Positions 8,831-18,339 of a DNA stretch of 64,000 bases are shown here, one piece after another. The DNA comes from Tritonibacter horizontis. Its GTDB lineage: Bacteria > Pseudomonadota > Alphaproteobacteria > Rhodobacterales > Rhodobacteraceae. The DNA lies in the NCBI RefSeq assembly GCF_001518015.1, contig NZ_LPUY01000077.1:46493-110492 (forward strand). The letters are read 5' to 3'. The notes below the pieces were generated by a model. It saw nothing but the letters and a program-made list of their open reading frames with translations. It made no database searches and was not told the DNA's origin. The first letter of the stretch is position 1; each line of letters begins with the position of its first letter. The position numbers and the translations under genes are program-made.

Positions 8831-9193
8831 TTACATGAAGCCAAGTTCAAGCCGGGCTTCGTCGGACATCATATCCATGCCCCATGGGGGTTCCCAGATC
8901 AGTTCCACGTCGACGCTTTTGACGCCATCGACGGGGGAAATGGCATCGACAATCCAGCCCGGCATTTCACCCGCGACGGGGCATCCGGGCGCGGTCAGGG
9001 TCATGATGATCTTCACGTCGTTTTCGGACGAGATATCAACGGTGTAGATCAGGCCAAGCTCATAGATATTCACCGGAATTTCCGGGTCATAGACAGTCCG
9101 GCAGGCCTCGACCACCGGTTCGTACAGCGGGTGGGACACAGAGGAGGGCGCGATCAGGGGGGCGCCTTCGAGTGGTTCGGATGCGTTGGTCAT
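8831..9193 (-). CDS. sufT: SufT / MIP18-family Fe-S assembly factor (DUF59)
   Basis: 120 residues. The DUF59 core is clear: a helix with VVEACRTVYDPEIPVNIYELGLIY and then MTLTAPGCPVAGEMPGWI, where the conserved Cys sits in TAPGCP (about residue 71). The C-terminal EPPWGMDMMSDEARLELGFM end (given here in part) is the usual SufT tail. SufT helps maturation of Fe-S proteins under high demand. It precedes the A-type carrier. The 127 bp before it toward nfeD hold an AT-rich stretch that could contain its promoter; no clear boxes were assigned. Confidence 0.88.
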   Translation of the reverse strand: MTNASEPLEGAPLIAPSSVSHPLYEPVVEACRTVYDPEIPVNIYELGLIYTVDISSENDVKIIMTLTAPGCPVAGEMPGWIVDAISPVDGVKSVDVELIWEPPWGMDMMSDEARLELGFM

Positions 9194-9320
9194 GTGGCTC
9201 TCGGTCTGGTTATCTGAGTATTTATATAGGAAACCTGTCCGCCGGGGTCCAGTCCACGATGCGCATATCCTCTATGACACAGGCCAATTGCGACCGGGAT
9301 CGGACGTCTTTCGCGGGCGT

Positions 9321-9593
9321 TCAATCATTTATGTCATGTTGGAAGGTTTTGACCTGGCCGTCGCCGAGGCGAAATTTGCGTCTGAGGCCAAGCCAGGCCG
9401 CGAGTGACAGAGCGGCAAAGATCAGCAGGAGCAAGGGCAGGCCGAGGCCGCTGGCCAGCCAGACGATGACAGCAACGCCGACCGCGCCAATCGCGAAACC
9501 GAGAAAGATGAAACCGGGCAGCAGGATTTCAATCATGGCAAGGACCAGCGCCAGCGCCAACCAAGCCCACCAAAAGGTCCAGATCGCCGCCAT
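9321..9593 (-). CDS. Short NfeD-like membrane protein
   Basis: 90 residues with two or three hydrophobic segments (about 5-50 as two helices, then 54-72), ending in a short basic tail. This matches the membrane part of NfeD-like proteins that are encoded next to stomatin-like proteins; the C-terminal OB domain of longer NfeD proteins is absent or very short here. It is likely to partner the SPFH protein encoded just upstream. The start overlaps the qmcA stop by one base, which argues for coupled translation. What the pair does in the cell (membrane microdomains, protease control) is known only in outline for the family. Confidence 0.8.
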   Translation of the reverse strand: MAAIWTFWWAWLALALVLAMIEILLPGFIFLGFAIGAVGVAVIVWLASGLGLPLLLLIFAALSLAAWLGLRRKFRLGDGQVKTFQHDIND

Positions 9594-10483
9594 CAGGGTT
9601 TGCCTTTCAGCATTTTGAACGCATCGCCAAAGGCCTCGATCGCCTGGGCCGGCACGATGATGGTCTGCTTGCCACTGCCATTCCCAAGCGCATTCAGCGC
9701 TTCCACCTGTTTCAGTGCGACCTGATACTGGGCGGCGGCAAGACCGTTTTCTGCGATGGCCTTGGCAACGACCTCAGTCGCAAAAGCCTCTGCCTCGGCT
9801 TGGATGCGGCGCGCTTTGGCGGTTTGCTCGGCGGCATAGAGTTCTGCATCGGCAGACAGTTCAACGGCGCGTTTCTTGCCTTCGGCTTCCGTCACATGTG
9901 CGCGACGGGCGCGCTCCGCATTCAGCTGCTGCAACATGGCATCGCGGGTGGCCTGATCCAGGTTCACATCCAGGATTTCGGCGCGGGTGACTTCGATCCC
10001 CCAGTCGTCCACGGCGCTTTCAACGCTGTGCTGGATCTGACCGATCAGTTGCGAGCGGTTGGATTGTACCTCGTCCAGGTCCATCTTGCCGATCTCTGCC
10101 CGCACAATGCCGGCCACCGTCGTGGCGATGGCCCCGTCCACGTCCCGGATCCGGTACACTGTCTTTTCGGGTTCCAGAATGCGGTAAAACACCGAAGTAT
10201 CGATCTGTACCAGCACGTTGTCCCGGGTGATGGCGTCCTGACTGGCATTGGGCAACTGGCGTTCCAGGATGGAGACCCGGTGGCGGACAACGTCGAGAAA
10301 GGGCACGATAAAGTTGATGCCGGGTCCAAGCACCGACAACAGGCGGCCAAAGCGTTCGACCACAAATTTCTCGGATTGGGGCACAATGCGGATGCCCTTG
10401 AAAACGACGATAATCAGCAACAGCGCCCCGAGGATATAAAGCAGATTACCGGAAAGGGCGTTGAAAATGTCTTGGTCGGTCAT
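9593..10483 (-). CDS. qmcA: SPFH/Band 7 (stomatin/QmcA-like) membrane protein
   Basis: 296 residues. One N-terminal membrane helix (about 12-30) is followed by the SPFH domain (IRIVPQSEKFVVERFGR onward to about residue 190). A long helical region rich in Ala, Glu and Arg (about 185-255) is likely to be the oligomerising coiled coil. The segment RILEPEKTVYRI and the run EVTRAEILDVNLDQ are typical of bacterial stomatins of the QmcA group. Such proteins form large membrane rings that influence FtsH and other proteases. It forms an operon with the nfeD-like gene. The 113 bp before it hold an imperfect stem formed by GCGGATC/CTGAAAC and GTTTCAGATCCGC. Confidence 0.9.
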   Translation of the reverse strand: MTDQDIFNALSGNLLYILGALLLIIVVFKGIRIVPQSEKFVVERFGRLLSVLGPGINFIVPFLDVVRHRVSILERQLPNASQDAITRDNVLVQIDTSVFYRILEPEKTVYRIRDVDGAIATTVAGIVRAEIGKMDLDEVQSNRSQLIGQIQHSVESAVDDWGIEVTRAEILDVNLDQATRDAMLQQLNAERARRAHVTEAEGKKRAVELSADAELYAAEQTAKARRIQAEAEAFATEVVAKAIAENGLAAAQYQVALKQVEALNALGNGSGKQTIIVPAQAIEAFGDAFKMLKGKP

Positions 10484-10596
10484 CGGCGCGGATCCAATCT
10501 GAAACTATATGGCGGGAAACGTCCCCCCTGACCGGATGAAGGTCAAGGGGAAAGCTCAGGTCGTGGTTTCAGATCCGCAGCGTTTGCAGCCGTGGC

Positions 10597-12012
10597 TCAG
10601 TCCGACGGGGCATCCAGGGCTTTGCGATTGCGCAACGGGGTTGGCCGGACATTTGCCTCGATCTCATCATGGATCAGCGCGGCGATGTCTTTCTTGGATG
10701 TCTTTTCAATGCCTTCCAGACCGGGCGAGGAGTTCACCTCCAGCACCTTCGGGCCGGTTTCAGAGCGCAGCAGATCGACACCTGCCACCCCGAGGCCAAA
10801 ACAACGCGCCGCCCGGATCGCGGTGGAGCGTTCCTCTTTGGTGATCCGCACGCTGACCGCACTGCCGCCGAGATGCAGATTGGAGCGGAAATCCCCGTCT
10901 GCGCCCGAGCGTTTCATCGCGGCAACCACCTTGGAGCCGACCACGAGACAGCGGATGTCGACCCCGGCGGCTTCCTTGACGAATTGCTGCACAAGAAAGT
11001 TCGCCTTCAGGCCGCGAAACGCCGTGATGACGGATTCTGCGGCTTTTTTGGTTTCGGCCAGCACCACGCCCTTGCCTTGGGTGCTTTCCAGCAGTTTCAC
11101 GATCAACGGGGCGCCGCCGACGATGTCGATCAGCGCATTGGTGTCCTTGGGCGAGGCCGCAAAGGCGGTGGGCGGCATGCCAATCTTGTAGCGGGCCAGC
11201 AATTGGTGGGCATGCAGCTTGTCGCGGCTCGCGGTGATACCGGCGCTGCCATTGACGCAATAGGTCCCAAGTGTCTCGAACTGGCGCAAAAGTGCTGTGC
11301 CATATTGGGTGATCGAGGCCCCGATCCGCGGGATCACGGCGTCGTACCGTGGCAGGCGTTTGCCGTCATAGTGGATTTCGGGGGCCAGAGAGTTGATCGA
11401 CATATAGCAGCGCGTGGTGTCGATCACTTCGACCGAATGGCCGCGTCGCTCGCCTTCTTCGACCAGCCGGCGGGTGGAGTAGTTGTCTTCGCGGCTGAGC
11501 ACCGCAATGCGCAGCGCCCGGTTCGGGGCGGTTTTGCGGATCGCGGGGGTGGCGTAGACGGAGTAGTCCAGCTCCGGCTGGCAATAGCGCTCGGACGGCA
11601 CGATAGAGATATTCTCGTTCAGCGCCTGACGGCCCAGCAACATGTGCAAAGCCATGCCGCGCCGGTCTGTCAGTGTGACCTCGACGGGCCAAGTGTCGCC
11701 GCCGATCTCCAGGTTGGTCTCGATCACATAGCGCAGTTCGCGGTCGCCGTTGGACGAAATGACCTCTCGGCGATCCTTGATCACGGCGGAGCAGGGGATC
11801 AAAAGATCGTCGCTGCCGGGAATCGGGTGCACGGTAAAGCGGACCTTGGGCGCCGATTGGGGGCCGAAGGTTTCGATGTCTGTGGCATGAAGCGCCGACG
11901 TTCGCGCGCCGGTATCGACTTTTGCGCGCAGGGCGGGCAGTCCGAGTTCCGGTAACTTCACCCATTCCTCCCATCCCAGACGCAGGTTCGGGTTCGGGTC
12001 ATTGGTGGACAT
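10597..12012 (-). CDS. RimB-RimK fusion: retropepsin-like domain joined to ATP-grasp ligase
   Basis: 471 residues in two parts. Residues about 10-150 form a RimB/ATP-dependent zinc protease type aspartyl-protease-like domain with the DTGA signature (Asp33-Thr-Gly-Ala) in [14 protein letters not shown]. Residues about 165-455 form a RimK-type ATP-grasp ligase: [16 protein letters not shown] starts it, then PPTAFAAS, a [11 protein letters not shown] nucleotide-binding loop, [15 protein letters not shown], and the metal-binding end [23 protein letters not shown]. In pseudomonads rimB and rimK are separate genes that add and trim glutamates on ribosomal protein S6. Here one chain should combine both. 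The substrate in this organism is not shown by the sequence. It is divergent from tgt. Confidence 0.88.
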   Translation of the reverse strand: MSTNDPNPNLRLGWEEWVKLPELGLPALRAKVDTGARTSALHATDIETFGPQSAPKVRFTVHPIPGSDDLLIPCSAVIKDRREVISSNGDRELRYVIETNLEIGGDTWPVEVTLTDRRGMALHMLLGRQALNENISIVPSERYCQPELDYSVYATPAIRKTAPNRALRIAVLSREDNYSTRRLVEEGERRGHSVEVIDTTRCYMSINSLAPEIHYDGKRLPRYDAVIPRIGASITQYGTALLRQFETLGTYCVNGSAGITASRDKLHAHQLLARYKIGMPPTAFAASPKDTNALIDIVGGAPLIVKLLESTQGKGVVLAETKKAAESVITAFRGLKANFLVQQFVKEAAGVDIRCLVVGSKVVAAMKRSGADGDFRSNLHLGGSAVSVRITKEERSTAIRAARCFGLGVAGVDLLRSETGPKVLEVNSSPGLEGIEKTSKKDIAALIHDEIEANVRPTPLRNRKALDAPSD

Positions 12013-12082
12013 GGGGACGTCTCCTTGGCATTAGGTGGGAATCACCGGGGTTGCGGTGGCCGCAGTGACGCAGGAACATGAG

Positions 12083-13213
12083 ATGGCAGAGCTTTTCAAC
12101 TTTGAAATGTCCGCACAGGACGGCAAGGCCCGGACCGGGGTGATCCATACGCCGCGGGGCGACATCCGCACGCCGGCCTTTATGCCGGTCGGAACGGCCG
12201 CCACGGTCAAGGCGATGATGCCCGAAAGCGTGCGCGCGACGGGGGCGGATATTCTGCTGGGCAACACCTATCATCTGATGCTGCGCCCTACGGCAGAGCG
12301 GATTGATCGGCTGGGCGGATTGCACAAGTTCATGAATTGGGACCGTCCGATTCTGACCGATTCCGGCGGATTTCAGGTGATGTCCCTGGCCGGGCTGCGC
12401 AAGCTGACGGAACAGGGCGTGACCTTCAAATCCCATATCGACGGGTCCAAGCACGAACTGACGCCAGAGCGCTCGATGGAGATTCAGCGGCTTTTGGGGT
12501 CCGACATCGTGATGTGTTTCGATGAATGCCCGGCCTTGCCTGCGGATCGTGACCGCATTGCCGAGAGCATGCGCCTGTCGATGCGGTGGGCGGAACGGTC
12601 GCGCGATGCCTTCGGCGACCGTCCGGGGCACGCGCTGTTTGGCATTCAGCAAGGCGGGCTTGAAAAAGACTTTCGCGAAGAAAGTGCCGCGGCGCTGACC
12701 AAGGTCGGATTTGATGGCTATGCGGTCGGCGGACTTGCGGTGGGCGAGGGGCAGGAGGCGATGTTCTCCTGTCTGGACTATGCGCCGGACATGCTGCCCA
12801 TGGACAAACCACGTTACCTGATGGGCGTCGGCAAGCCGGATGACATTGTCGGCGCAGTGGCGCGCGGCATCGACATGATGGACTGCGTGTTGCCGTCCCG
12901 CTCCGGCCGTACGGGTCAGGCCTTTACCCGTCACGGCGTGGTCAATATCAAGAACGCCAGGCATCAGGATGATCCGCGCCCCTTGGATGAGGGCTGCAGT
13001 TGTCCGGCCTGCCGACAATATTCGCGTGCGTATCTGCACCACGTATTCCGGTCGAACGAGATGATCTCCGGTATGCTTTTGACATGGCACAATCTGCATT
13101 ACTTTCAGGACATCATGGCGGGCATGCGAGAGTCAATCGCAGCGGGCACATTCGCGGCCTGGCAGGCGGATTTCCACGAAACGCGTGCGCGAGGCGATAT
13201 TGAGCCGCTGTGA
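12083..13213 (+). CDS. tgt: tRNA-guanine transglycosylase
   Basis: 376 residues from ATG 12083, chosen because this gives the family length (E. coli 375) and an AGGA site lies 8 nt upstream; a GTG start 16 codons earlier (12035) is possible. The enzyme exchanges G34 for preQ1 in tRNA-Asp, Asn, His and Tyr, a step of queuosine synthesis. Visible are TPAFMPVGT, the catalytic Asp in [22 protein letters not shown], the second catalytic Asp in DCVLPSR, and the zinc ligands C-x-C-xx-C (CSCPAC) with a His further on. It is divergent from the RimB-RimK gene. Both tRNA-Asp genes of this window would be substrates. Confidence 0.96.
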   Translation: MAELFNFEMSAQDGKARTGVIHTPRGDIRTPAFMPVGTAATVKAMMPESVRATGADILLGNTYHLMLRPTAERIDRLGGLHKFMNWDRPILTDSGGFQVMSLAGLRKLTEQGVTFKSHIDGSKHELTPERSMEIQRLLGSDIVMCFDECPALPADRDRIAESMRLSMRWAERSRDAFGDRPGHALFGIQQGGLEKDFREESAAALTKVGFDGYAVGGLAVGEGQEAMFSCLDYAPDMLPMDKPRYLMGVGKPDDIVGAVARGIDMMDCVLPSRSGRTGQAFTRHGVVNIKNARHQDDPRPLDEGCSCPACRQYSRAYLHHVFRSNEMISGMLLTWHNLHYFQDIMAGMRESIAAGTFAAWQADFHETRARGDIEPL

Positions 13214-13575
13214 CCCGAGCGGTCGCGCGGGCTGATATCTTTCCTGTCACATGGGTGTGAACAAACGCGTTGCGTGAAGATCTCGCAAAAGGATAATTGC
13301 GGGCCTGACAGGGCAGGGGCGTCGCGGGGCGGGTCCGTGCCAAGACGCCGAAAACAAAGCTTTACCCGACCTTTGCCCGCGTTAGTCTTATGGTTACCTC
13401 AGTTATAAAACCGCCCTTGTGGTTGCCGGGGCATCGGGGCATGCTGATCCCAAATCTTGAGGCAAGACGGTTGAATATGTCGCGCCGTCAGACCAGATAA
13501 TAATTCGAGTGAGGAGACGACCGAGGTTGCCGAAGGATCGGGACCTGGCCGTCTTGCCAAGAAAAAGGACCGAGT
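13214..13575 (+). promoter_or_regulatory. lon upstream region with a candidate heat-shock promoter
   Basis: No gene is seen in these 362 bp. At 13456-13480 CTTGAG is followed after 14 bp by TATGT, which resembles a sigma-32 type promoter as expected for lon. The fit is loose. A ribosome binding site AAGGA (13565-13569) lies 6 nt before the lon start. Confidence 0.3.
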
Positions 13576-15984
13576 ATGCAAGAGCCTCTCAATTCCTCTT
13601 ACCCCGTACTGCCGCTGCGCGATATCGTGGTCTTCCCCCACATGATCGTGCCGCTGTTCGTGGGCCGGGAAAAGTCGGTGCACGCCCTTGAAGAGGTGAT
13701 GGCAGATGACAAGCAGATCCTGCTGTCCAGCCAGATTGACCCCTCAGAGGACGACCCGGATCACGACGGTATTTACCGGACCGGTGTTCTGGCCAACGTA
13801 TTGCAGCTGCTGAAATTGCCGGACGGCACCGTCAAGGTGCTCGTTGAAGGTCAGGCGCGGGTGCAGATCACTGAATTCCTCGACAATGACAACTTCTTCG
13901 AGGCGCGCGCCGAGGCGCTGGTGGAAATGCCAGGCGATGTGACCACCACAGAGGCGCTGTTGCGCGCCGTCGGCGATGAATTCGAACGCTACGCCAAAGT
14001 GCGCAAGAACATCCCCGAAGAGGCGCTGACGGCCGTCGGCGAAACCACTGCCCCCGCAAAACTGGCGGATCTGGTCGCCGGTCATCTCGGGATCGAGGTG
14101 GATCGCAAGCAAGAGCTGCTGGAAACCCTGCCCATCAGCGAGCGGCTGGAAAAGGTCTATGCCCTGATGCAGTCCGAACTGTCGGTGCTGCAGGTCGAGA
14201 AAAAGATCAAGACCCGCGTCAAGACCCAGATGGAAAAGACCCAGCGCGAATATTATCTGAATGAGCAAATGAAAGCCATTCAGAAGGAGCTGGGCGACGG
14301 CGAGGATGGCGCCGGCGAAATCGCAGAGCTGGAAGAAAAGATCGAGGCGACGAAACTGTCGAAAGAGGCCCGTGAAAAGGCTGATGCCGAGATCAAGAAG
14401 CTCAAGAACATGTCGCCGATGTCTGCCGAGGCCACAGTTGTGCGCAACTACCTGGATTGGATGCTGTCGATCCCGTGGGGCACGAAATCCCGCGTGAAAA
14501 AGGATCTGAACCGCGCCCAGGACATTCTGGACAAGGACCACTACGGTCTGGAAAAGGTCAAGGAACGCATCGTCGAGTATCTCGCAGTACAGCAGCGCTC
14601 GGCCAAGTTGAAAGGCCCGATCCTCTGCCTCGTCGGCCCTCCGGGCGTCGGCAAGACCTCGCTCGGGAAATCTGTGGCAAAGGCAACAGGTCGCGAATTT
14701 ATCCGCATCTCCCTTGGGGGTGTGCGCGACGAGTCTGAAATTCGCGGTCACCGCCGGACCTATATCGGTTCCATGCCGGGCAAGATCGTTCAGGCCTTGA
14801 AAAAGGCCAAGACGACAAACCCGCTGATCCTTCTGGACGAGATCGACAAGATGGGTCAGGACTTCCGGGGCGACCCGGCCTCGGCCATGCTCGAAGTGCT
14901 TGATCCGGAACAGAACTCCACCTTTGTGGACCATTACCTTGAGGTCGAATATGACCTGTCGAACGTGATGTTCCTGACCACCTCGAACAGCTACAACATG
15001 CCCGGCCCGCTTCTGGACCGGATGGAGATCATCCCGCTGTCGGGCTATACCGAAGACGAGAAGCGCGAGATCGCCAAGCAGCATCTGGTCAGCAAACAGG
15101 TGAAAAACCATGGCCTCAAGGCCAAGGAATTCGAACTCTCGGACGAGGCACTTACCGAGATCATTCGCACCTACACCCGCGAGGCTGGCGTGCGGAACCT
15201 CGAACGTGAAATCGCCAAGGTCGCGCGCAAGGCCCTGACCTCTATCGTCAAGAAACAGGCGGAAACCGTTTCGGTTACGCCCGACAACCTTGATGATTTC
15301 CTCGGTGTTGCGAAATATCGCTACGGTCTTGCCGAGATGGAGGATCAGGTTGGTGTGGTTACCGGTTTGGCCTATACGTCCGTCGGCGGCGAACTTCTGT
15401 CGATTGAGGCCTTGCGTCTGCCAGGCAAGGGCCGGATGAAAACTACCGGCAAGCTGGGCGATGTGATGAAGGAATCCATCGAAGCGGCTAGCTCTTATGT
15501 GCGCTCGGTCTCACCGCGACTGGGGATCAAACCGCCGCGCTTTGACAAGTGGGACATCCACGTGCACGTCCCAGAAGGCGCGACGCCCAAGGATGGTCCT
15601 TCGGCCGGGTTGGCCATGGTGACCTCGATCGTGTCGGTTCTGACTGGCATTCCCGTGCGCAAGGACATCGCCATGACGGGCGAAGTGACCCTGCGCGGCA
15701 ACGCCTTGGCCATCGGCGGCCTGAAAGAAAAACTGTTGGCAGCCCTGCGCGGCGGGATCAAAACTGTACTGATCCCGAAGGAAAACGAAAAAGATCTGCC
15801 GGAAATTCCTGACAACGTGAAGGAAGGACTGGAGATCATCCCGGTGGAGAACGTCTCCGAAGTGCTGAAGATTGCGCTGGTGCGTCAGCCAGATGCAATC
15901 GAGTGGGACGAGGAAGCAGAAGAAGCAGCCGCCGCAGCCGCCGCATTGCAGGGCGGCGACGCCAGCAATGCGACCGCTCATTGA
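13576..15984 (+). CDS. lon: ATP-dependent protease Lon
   Basis: 802 residues. The N-terminal substrate-recognition domain starts with LPLRDIVVFPHMIVPLFVGR. A coiled coil (about 190-275) leads to the AAA+ domain with Walker A GPPGVGKTS (Lys360) and Walker B LILLDEIDKM. The C-terminal peptidase has catalytic Ser676 in KDGPSAGLAM and the partner Lys in GGLKEKLLAA. Lon removes misfolded proteins and short-lived regulators in the cytoplasm; in alphaproteobacteria these include cell-cycle factors. The tail after residue 780 is an Ala/Glu-rich end with a GGDASNATAH terminus, not seen in enteric Lon. A heat-shock type promoter is suggested upstream and a strong terminator follows. Confidence 0.98.
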   Translation: MQEPLNSSYPVLPLRDIVVFPHMIVPLFVGREKSVHALEEVMADDKQILLSSQIDPSEDDPDHDGIYRTGVLANVLQLLKLPDGTVKVLVEGQARVQITEFLDNDNFFEARAEALVEMPGDVTTTEALLRAVGDEFERYAKVRKNIPEEALTAVGETTAPAKLADLVAGHLGIEVDRKQELLETLPISERLEKVYALMQSELSVLQVEKKIKTRVKTQMEKTQREYYLNEQMKAIQKELGDGEDGAGEIAELEEKIEATKLSKEAREKADAEIKKLKNMSPMSAEATVVRNYLDWMLSIPWGTKSRVKKDLNRAQDILDKDHYGLEKVKERIVEYLAVQQRSAKLKGPILCLVGPPGVGKTSLGKSVAKATGREFIRISLGGVRDESEIRGHRRTYIGSMPGKIVQALKKAKTTNPLILLDEIDKMGQDFRGDPASAMLEVLDPEQNSTFVDHYLEVEYDLSNVMFLTTSNSYNMPGPLLDRMEIIPLSGYTEDEKREIAKQHLVSKQVKNHGLKAKEFELSDEALTEIIRTYTREAGVRNLEREIAKVARKALTSIVKKQAETVSVTPDNLDDFLGVAKYRYGLAEMEDQVGVVTGLAYTSVGGELLSIEALRLPGKGRMKTTGKLGDVMKESIEAASSYVRSVSPRLGIKPPRFDKWDIHVHVPEGATPKDGPSAGLAMVTSIVSVLTGIPVRKDIAMTGEVTLRGNALAIGGLKEKLLAALRGGIKTVLIPKENEKDLPEIPDNVKEGLEIIPVENVSEVLKIALVRQPDAIEWDEEAEEAAAAAAALQGGDASNATAH

Positions 15985-16044
15985 TCCTGCTCGATCTAAT
16001 CTGACATGGGCGCGCCCGGCGCGCTATTGAGCACTGAAAATAGC

Positions 16045-16076
16045 AAACGAGCGGCACCATTCGGGCCGCTCGTTTT
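16045..16076. terminator. Bidirectional terminator between lon and the amino-acid dehydrogenase gene
   Basis: AAACGAGCGGC and GCCGCTCGTTT form a perfect 11-bp stem with a 9-nt loop followed by T residues. It separates two convergent genes. Confidence 0.88.
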
Positions 16077-16100
16077 CCATTTCATGACGGCGCGCTTGCG

Positions 16101-17153
16101 TCAGGCTGCGGCGACCTTGGCGATGATCCCATCGACCGTGCTCACGGCAACGGTGTCAGGGCTGACGTTCTGGGCGGTCGCTTCGGTCAGGATCTTCGAC
16201 AGGGTGCGGTCCAGGGCTGTCAGTTTGTCAGCTACAAATCCCGGCCGGTCCGAGATCGTCAGGATCTCTGTCGCGACATTGATAATGCCGCCGCCATTGG
16301 CGACAAAATCAGGTGCATAAAGTATTCCCCGCCCATGTAGCCGCGCTGCATCCTCAGATGTGGCCAGTTGGTTGTTCGCCCCACCGACAACCATCGAAAC
16401 CCGCAGCTGCGGAATGGTCGCGCTATTGAGCACACCGCCGATGGCGCAGGGGCAGAAGATATCCGCCTGCGTAGCATAGATGGCCTCCGGCGCAACGGTG
16501 GTCGCATCGAATGCGCGGGTTGCGGCGTCAACCCGTTCAGGGTCCATGTCCGTTACGGTCAGCTCCGCTCCGGCCTCCCGCAGCAATTGTGCCAGATGCC
16601 AGCCGACATGCCCCAACCCCTGCAAGCTGACACGTCGCGCGGACAAATCCTTGTGCCCATGACGTCTGGAATGCGTTGTCAGAATCGCGTTGAAAATGCC
16701 CCGCGCTGTAATCGGAGAGGGGTCGCCGCTGGCGAATGTCCCCGTGGGAAGGCCCGCGACATATGCCGTTTCGGTTGCGATTTGCGCCATATCTTCGGGG
16801 GTCACCCCCATGTCTTCGGCGGTGTAATAGCGTCCGTTCAGTGTCTCCAGCGCCCGTCCGAACGCCCGCAGCAGGGCCGGTGTTTTCTGAGTGGCCGGGT
16901 CCGCAAGGATCACCGCCTTGCCGCCCCCCAGCGGCAGACCGGCAGCCGCGTTTTTATAGGTCATGCCGGCGCTCAGTCGGCAGACATCCTCCAGCGCGGC
17001 GTCAAAACTGGGGTAGGGGCGAAAACGCAGACCGCCGGCCGCGGGGCCAAGCTTGGTGGAATGCAGCGCGATGATGCCCAAGAGACCGCTCTCTGGATCT
17101 TCGACGCGGTGGATCTCTTCATGGGTTCGGGATGGAATTGGTGTGATTTTCAT
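16101..17153 (-). CDS. Leu/Phe/Val-type amino-acid dehydrogenase
   Basis: 350 residues of the Glu/Leu/Phe/Val dehydrogenase superfamily, closest in outline to leucine/phenylalanine dehydrogenase (these are usually 350-370 residues, shorter than glutamate dehydrogenase). The glycine-rich segment KLGPAAGGLRFRPY and the catalytic Lys in LPLGGGKAVI are present, as are YYTAEDMGVTPEDM and the Rossmann motif LQGLGHVGWHLAQLL. The enzyme would deaminate a branched or aromatic L-amino acid to its 2-oxo acid with NAD+. The divergent Lrp-family gene is probably its regulator, which fits a catabolic role. The precise substrate is not decided by the sequence. Confidence 0.88.
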   Translation of the reverse strand: MKITPIPSRTHEEIHRVEDPESGLLGIIALHSTKLGPAAGGLRFRPYPSFDAALEDVCRLSAGMTYKNAAAGLPLGGGKAVILADPATQKTPALLRAFGRALETLNGRYYTAEDMGVTPEDMAQIATETAYVAGLPTGTFASGDPSPITARGIFNAILTTHSRRHGHKDLSARRVSLQGLGHVGWHLAQLLREAGAELTVTDMDPERVDAATRAFDATTVAPEAIYATQADIFCPCAIGGVLNSATIPQLRVSMVVGGANNQLATSEDAARLHGRGILYAPDFVANGGGIINVATEILTISDRPGFVADKLTALDRTLSKILTEATAQNVSPDTVAVSTVDGIIAKVAAA

Positions 17154-17207
17154 GGACTGCTCCTCCTGCCTCGCCCCCAGTCTATTCGCCTCAACGTGCA
17201 GAAAATC

Positions 17208-17218
17208 ACCAAATTGGT
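17208..17218. promoter_or_regulatory. Small palindrome between the dehydrogenase and Lrp-type genes
   Basis: ACCAA-A-TTGGT lies in the 126-bp divergent region, 55 bp before the dehydrogenase start and 62 bp before the regulator start. It may be part of an operator for the Lrp-type protein; the evidence is only symmetry and position. Confidence 0.3.
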
Positions 17219-17279
17219 CCTTTAACCTGATAGGATTTGGAGTATTCCGCTAAAAGTGCTGCCACTGATGGTGAAAAAC

Positions 17280-17753
17280 ATGGATAGCCTGGACGTAAAG
17301 ATCATTTCCGCGCTGCAGCGCGACGGACGTATGACGATGGCCGAACTCTCTGAAGAGGTCGGTCTGTCGCCCACACCCTGCGCGCGCCGGGTCGCCAACC
17401 TCGAGAAAGCCGGGGTCATCGTCGGTTATGGCGCACGGGTGGATCAGTCCAAACTGGGCTTGCCGGTGACAATCTTTGTTGCAGTCGAGTTGGAACGGCA
17501 ATCCCGCGATGCCCTGCTGAAGTTTGAGGCCGCCGTTCGCCAATTTGACCAGGTGATGGAGTGCTATCTGATGACGGGGACCCGCGATATTTTGCTGCGG
17601 GTCGTCGCGGCGAGCTTGTCGGACTTTGATGACTTCCTGGAAAAACGGCTGATGTGTGTGCCAGGAATTCGCAACACACGTTCCAGTTTCACCCTGCGCA
17701 CAATGGTTCAGCGCAGCGCTTTGCCCGGTCGCAGAGGTGGCACAAATCCCTGA
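17280..17753 (+). CDS. Lrp/AsnC-family transcriptional regulator
   Basis: 157 residues from ATG 17280; in-frame starts at 17256 (GTG) and 17268 (ATG) are also possible because no ribosome binding site is decisive. The N-terminal helix-turn-helix reads SLDVKIISALQRDGRMTMAEL with recognition helix LSPTPCARRVANLE. The C-terminal RAM/AsnC ligand domain contains the usual VMECYLMTGTRDILLRV segment. Divergence from the Leu/Phe/Val-type dehydrogenase suggests it senses the amino acid substrate and activates that gene. An inverted repeat AATTGCG/CGCAATT follows the stop (17765-17789), with no T-run. Confidence 0.92.
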   Translation: MDSLDVKIISALQRDGRMTMAELSEEVGLSPTPCARRVANLEKAGVIVGYGARVDQSKLGLPVTIFVAVELERQSRDALLKFEAAVRQFDQVMECYLMTGTRDILLRVVAASLSDFDDFLEKRLMCVPGIRNTRSSFTLRTMVQRSALPGRRGGTNP

Positions 17754-17885
17754 CCCGCATTGAAAATTGCGTGCTCAGCGGGCGCAATTGATATAGATAT
17801 CGAGGCGCGCTGCCACCTGTTGTTCGGATCAGGTAAACGCGCCACGGCAGCGATGACCGCTCGCCGAAGGTCAAAGGATACAGGC

Positions 17886-18326
17886 ATGGTCAAGCCCAAG
17901 ACAACGACACCATCTGCGCCGCGTGTGGCAAGTGGGAAAAAACGGTCGAAACCAGCCCGGGATCAGCGCAAACCCCTTGCAAGTTCACCGGATTCAGAGT
18001 CGCCCGGGACTGCATCAGCAGGCGCCGTGCTTGAGTTGCGCCAGAAAGAGCTGATGGAGCAGGTGGTTGACCGCACTGGCGTGAAAAAACGCGACGCAAA
18101 ACCGGTCGTCGAAGCCGTGCTGGCGCTCTTGGGCGAGGCAATCGAAGACGCGCGCCCCCTCAATCTGGAGCCGATGGGCAAGCTGCGGGTCAACCGCAGC
18201 CAGACGAACCAGAACGGTCGGGTCCATATTTGCAAACTCCGGCGCAAAACGGTGGGGTCGGAAAATTCTGCCCCAGATGAAAATTCTGCGGCGGCCCCTC
18301 TTGCAGAGCCAGAACGCCGAAGGTAA
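17886..18326 (+). CDS. HU-like DNA-binding protein with basic N-terminal tail and no long DNA arm
   Basis: 146 residues from ATG 17886, with AAAGGA 7 nt upstream. Residues 1-50 are a disordered tail rich in Lys, Arg, Pro, Ser and Thr. Residues about 53-125 resemble the dimer core of HU/IHF (LRQKELMEQVVDRTGVKKRDAKPV, then NLEPMGKLRVNRS). The usual beta arm with its RNP tip and the final helix are missing: the sequence turns back at TNQNGRVHICKLRRKT and ends in an acidic, Ala-rich tail. It could compact DNA through the basic tail more than by arm intercalation, like the Lys-rich histone-like proteins. Function is inference. The neighbour downstream is tRNA-Val. Confidence 0.8.
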   Translation: MVKPKTTTPSAPRVASGKKRSKPARDQRKPLASSPDSESPGTASAGAVLELRQKELMEQVVDRTGVKKRDAKPVVEAVLALLGEAIEDARPLNLEPMGKLRVNRSQTNQNGRVHICKLRRKTVGSENSAPDENSAAAPLAEPERRR

Positions 18327-18339
18327 TAGGCTGCTTCAA

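Noticed and set aside
10488..10578. Terminator or small RNA between the RimB-RimK gene and qmcA
   Set aside because: The long stem has a 4-nt bulge and no T-run on either strand; not strong enough to call.
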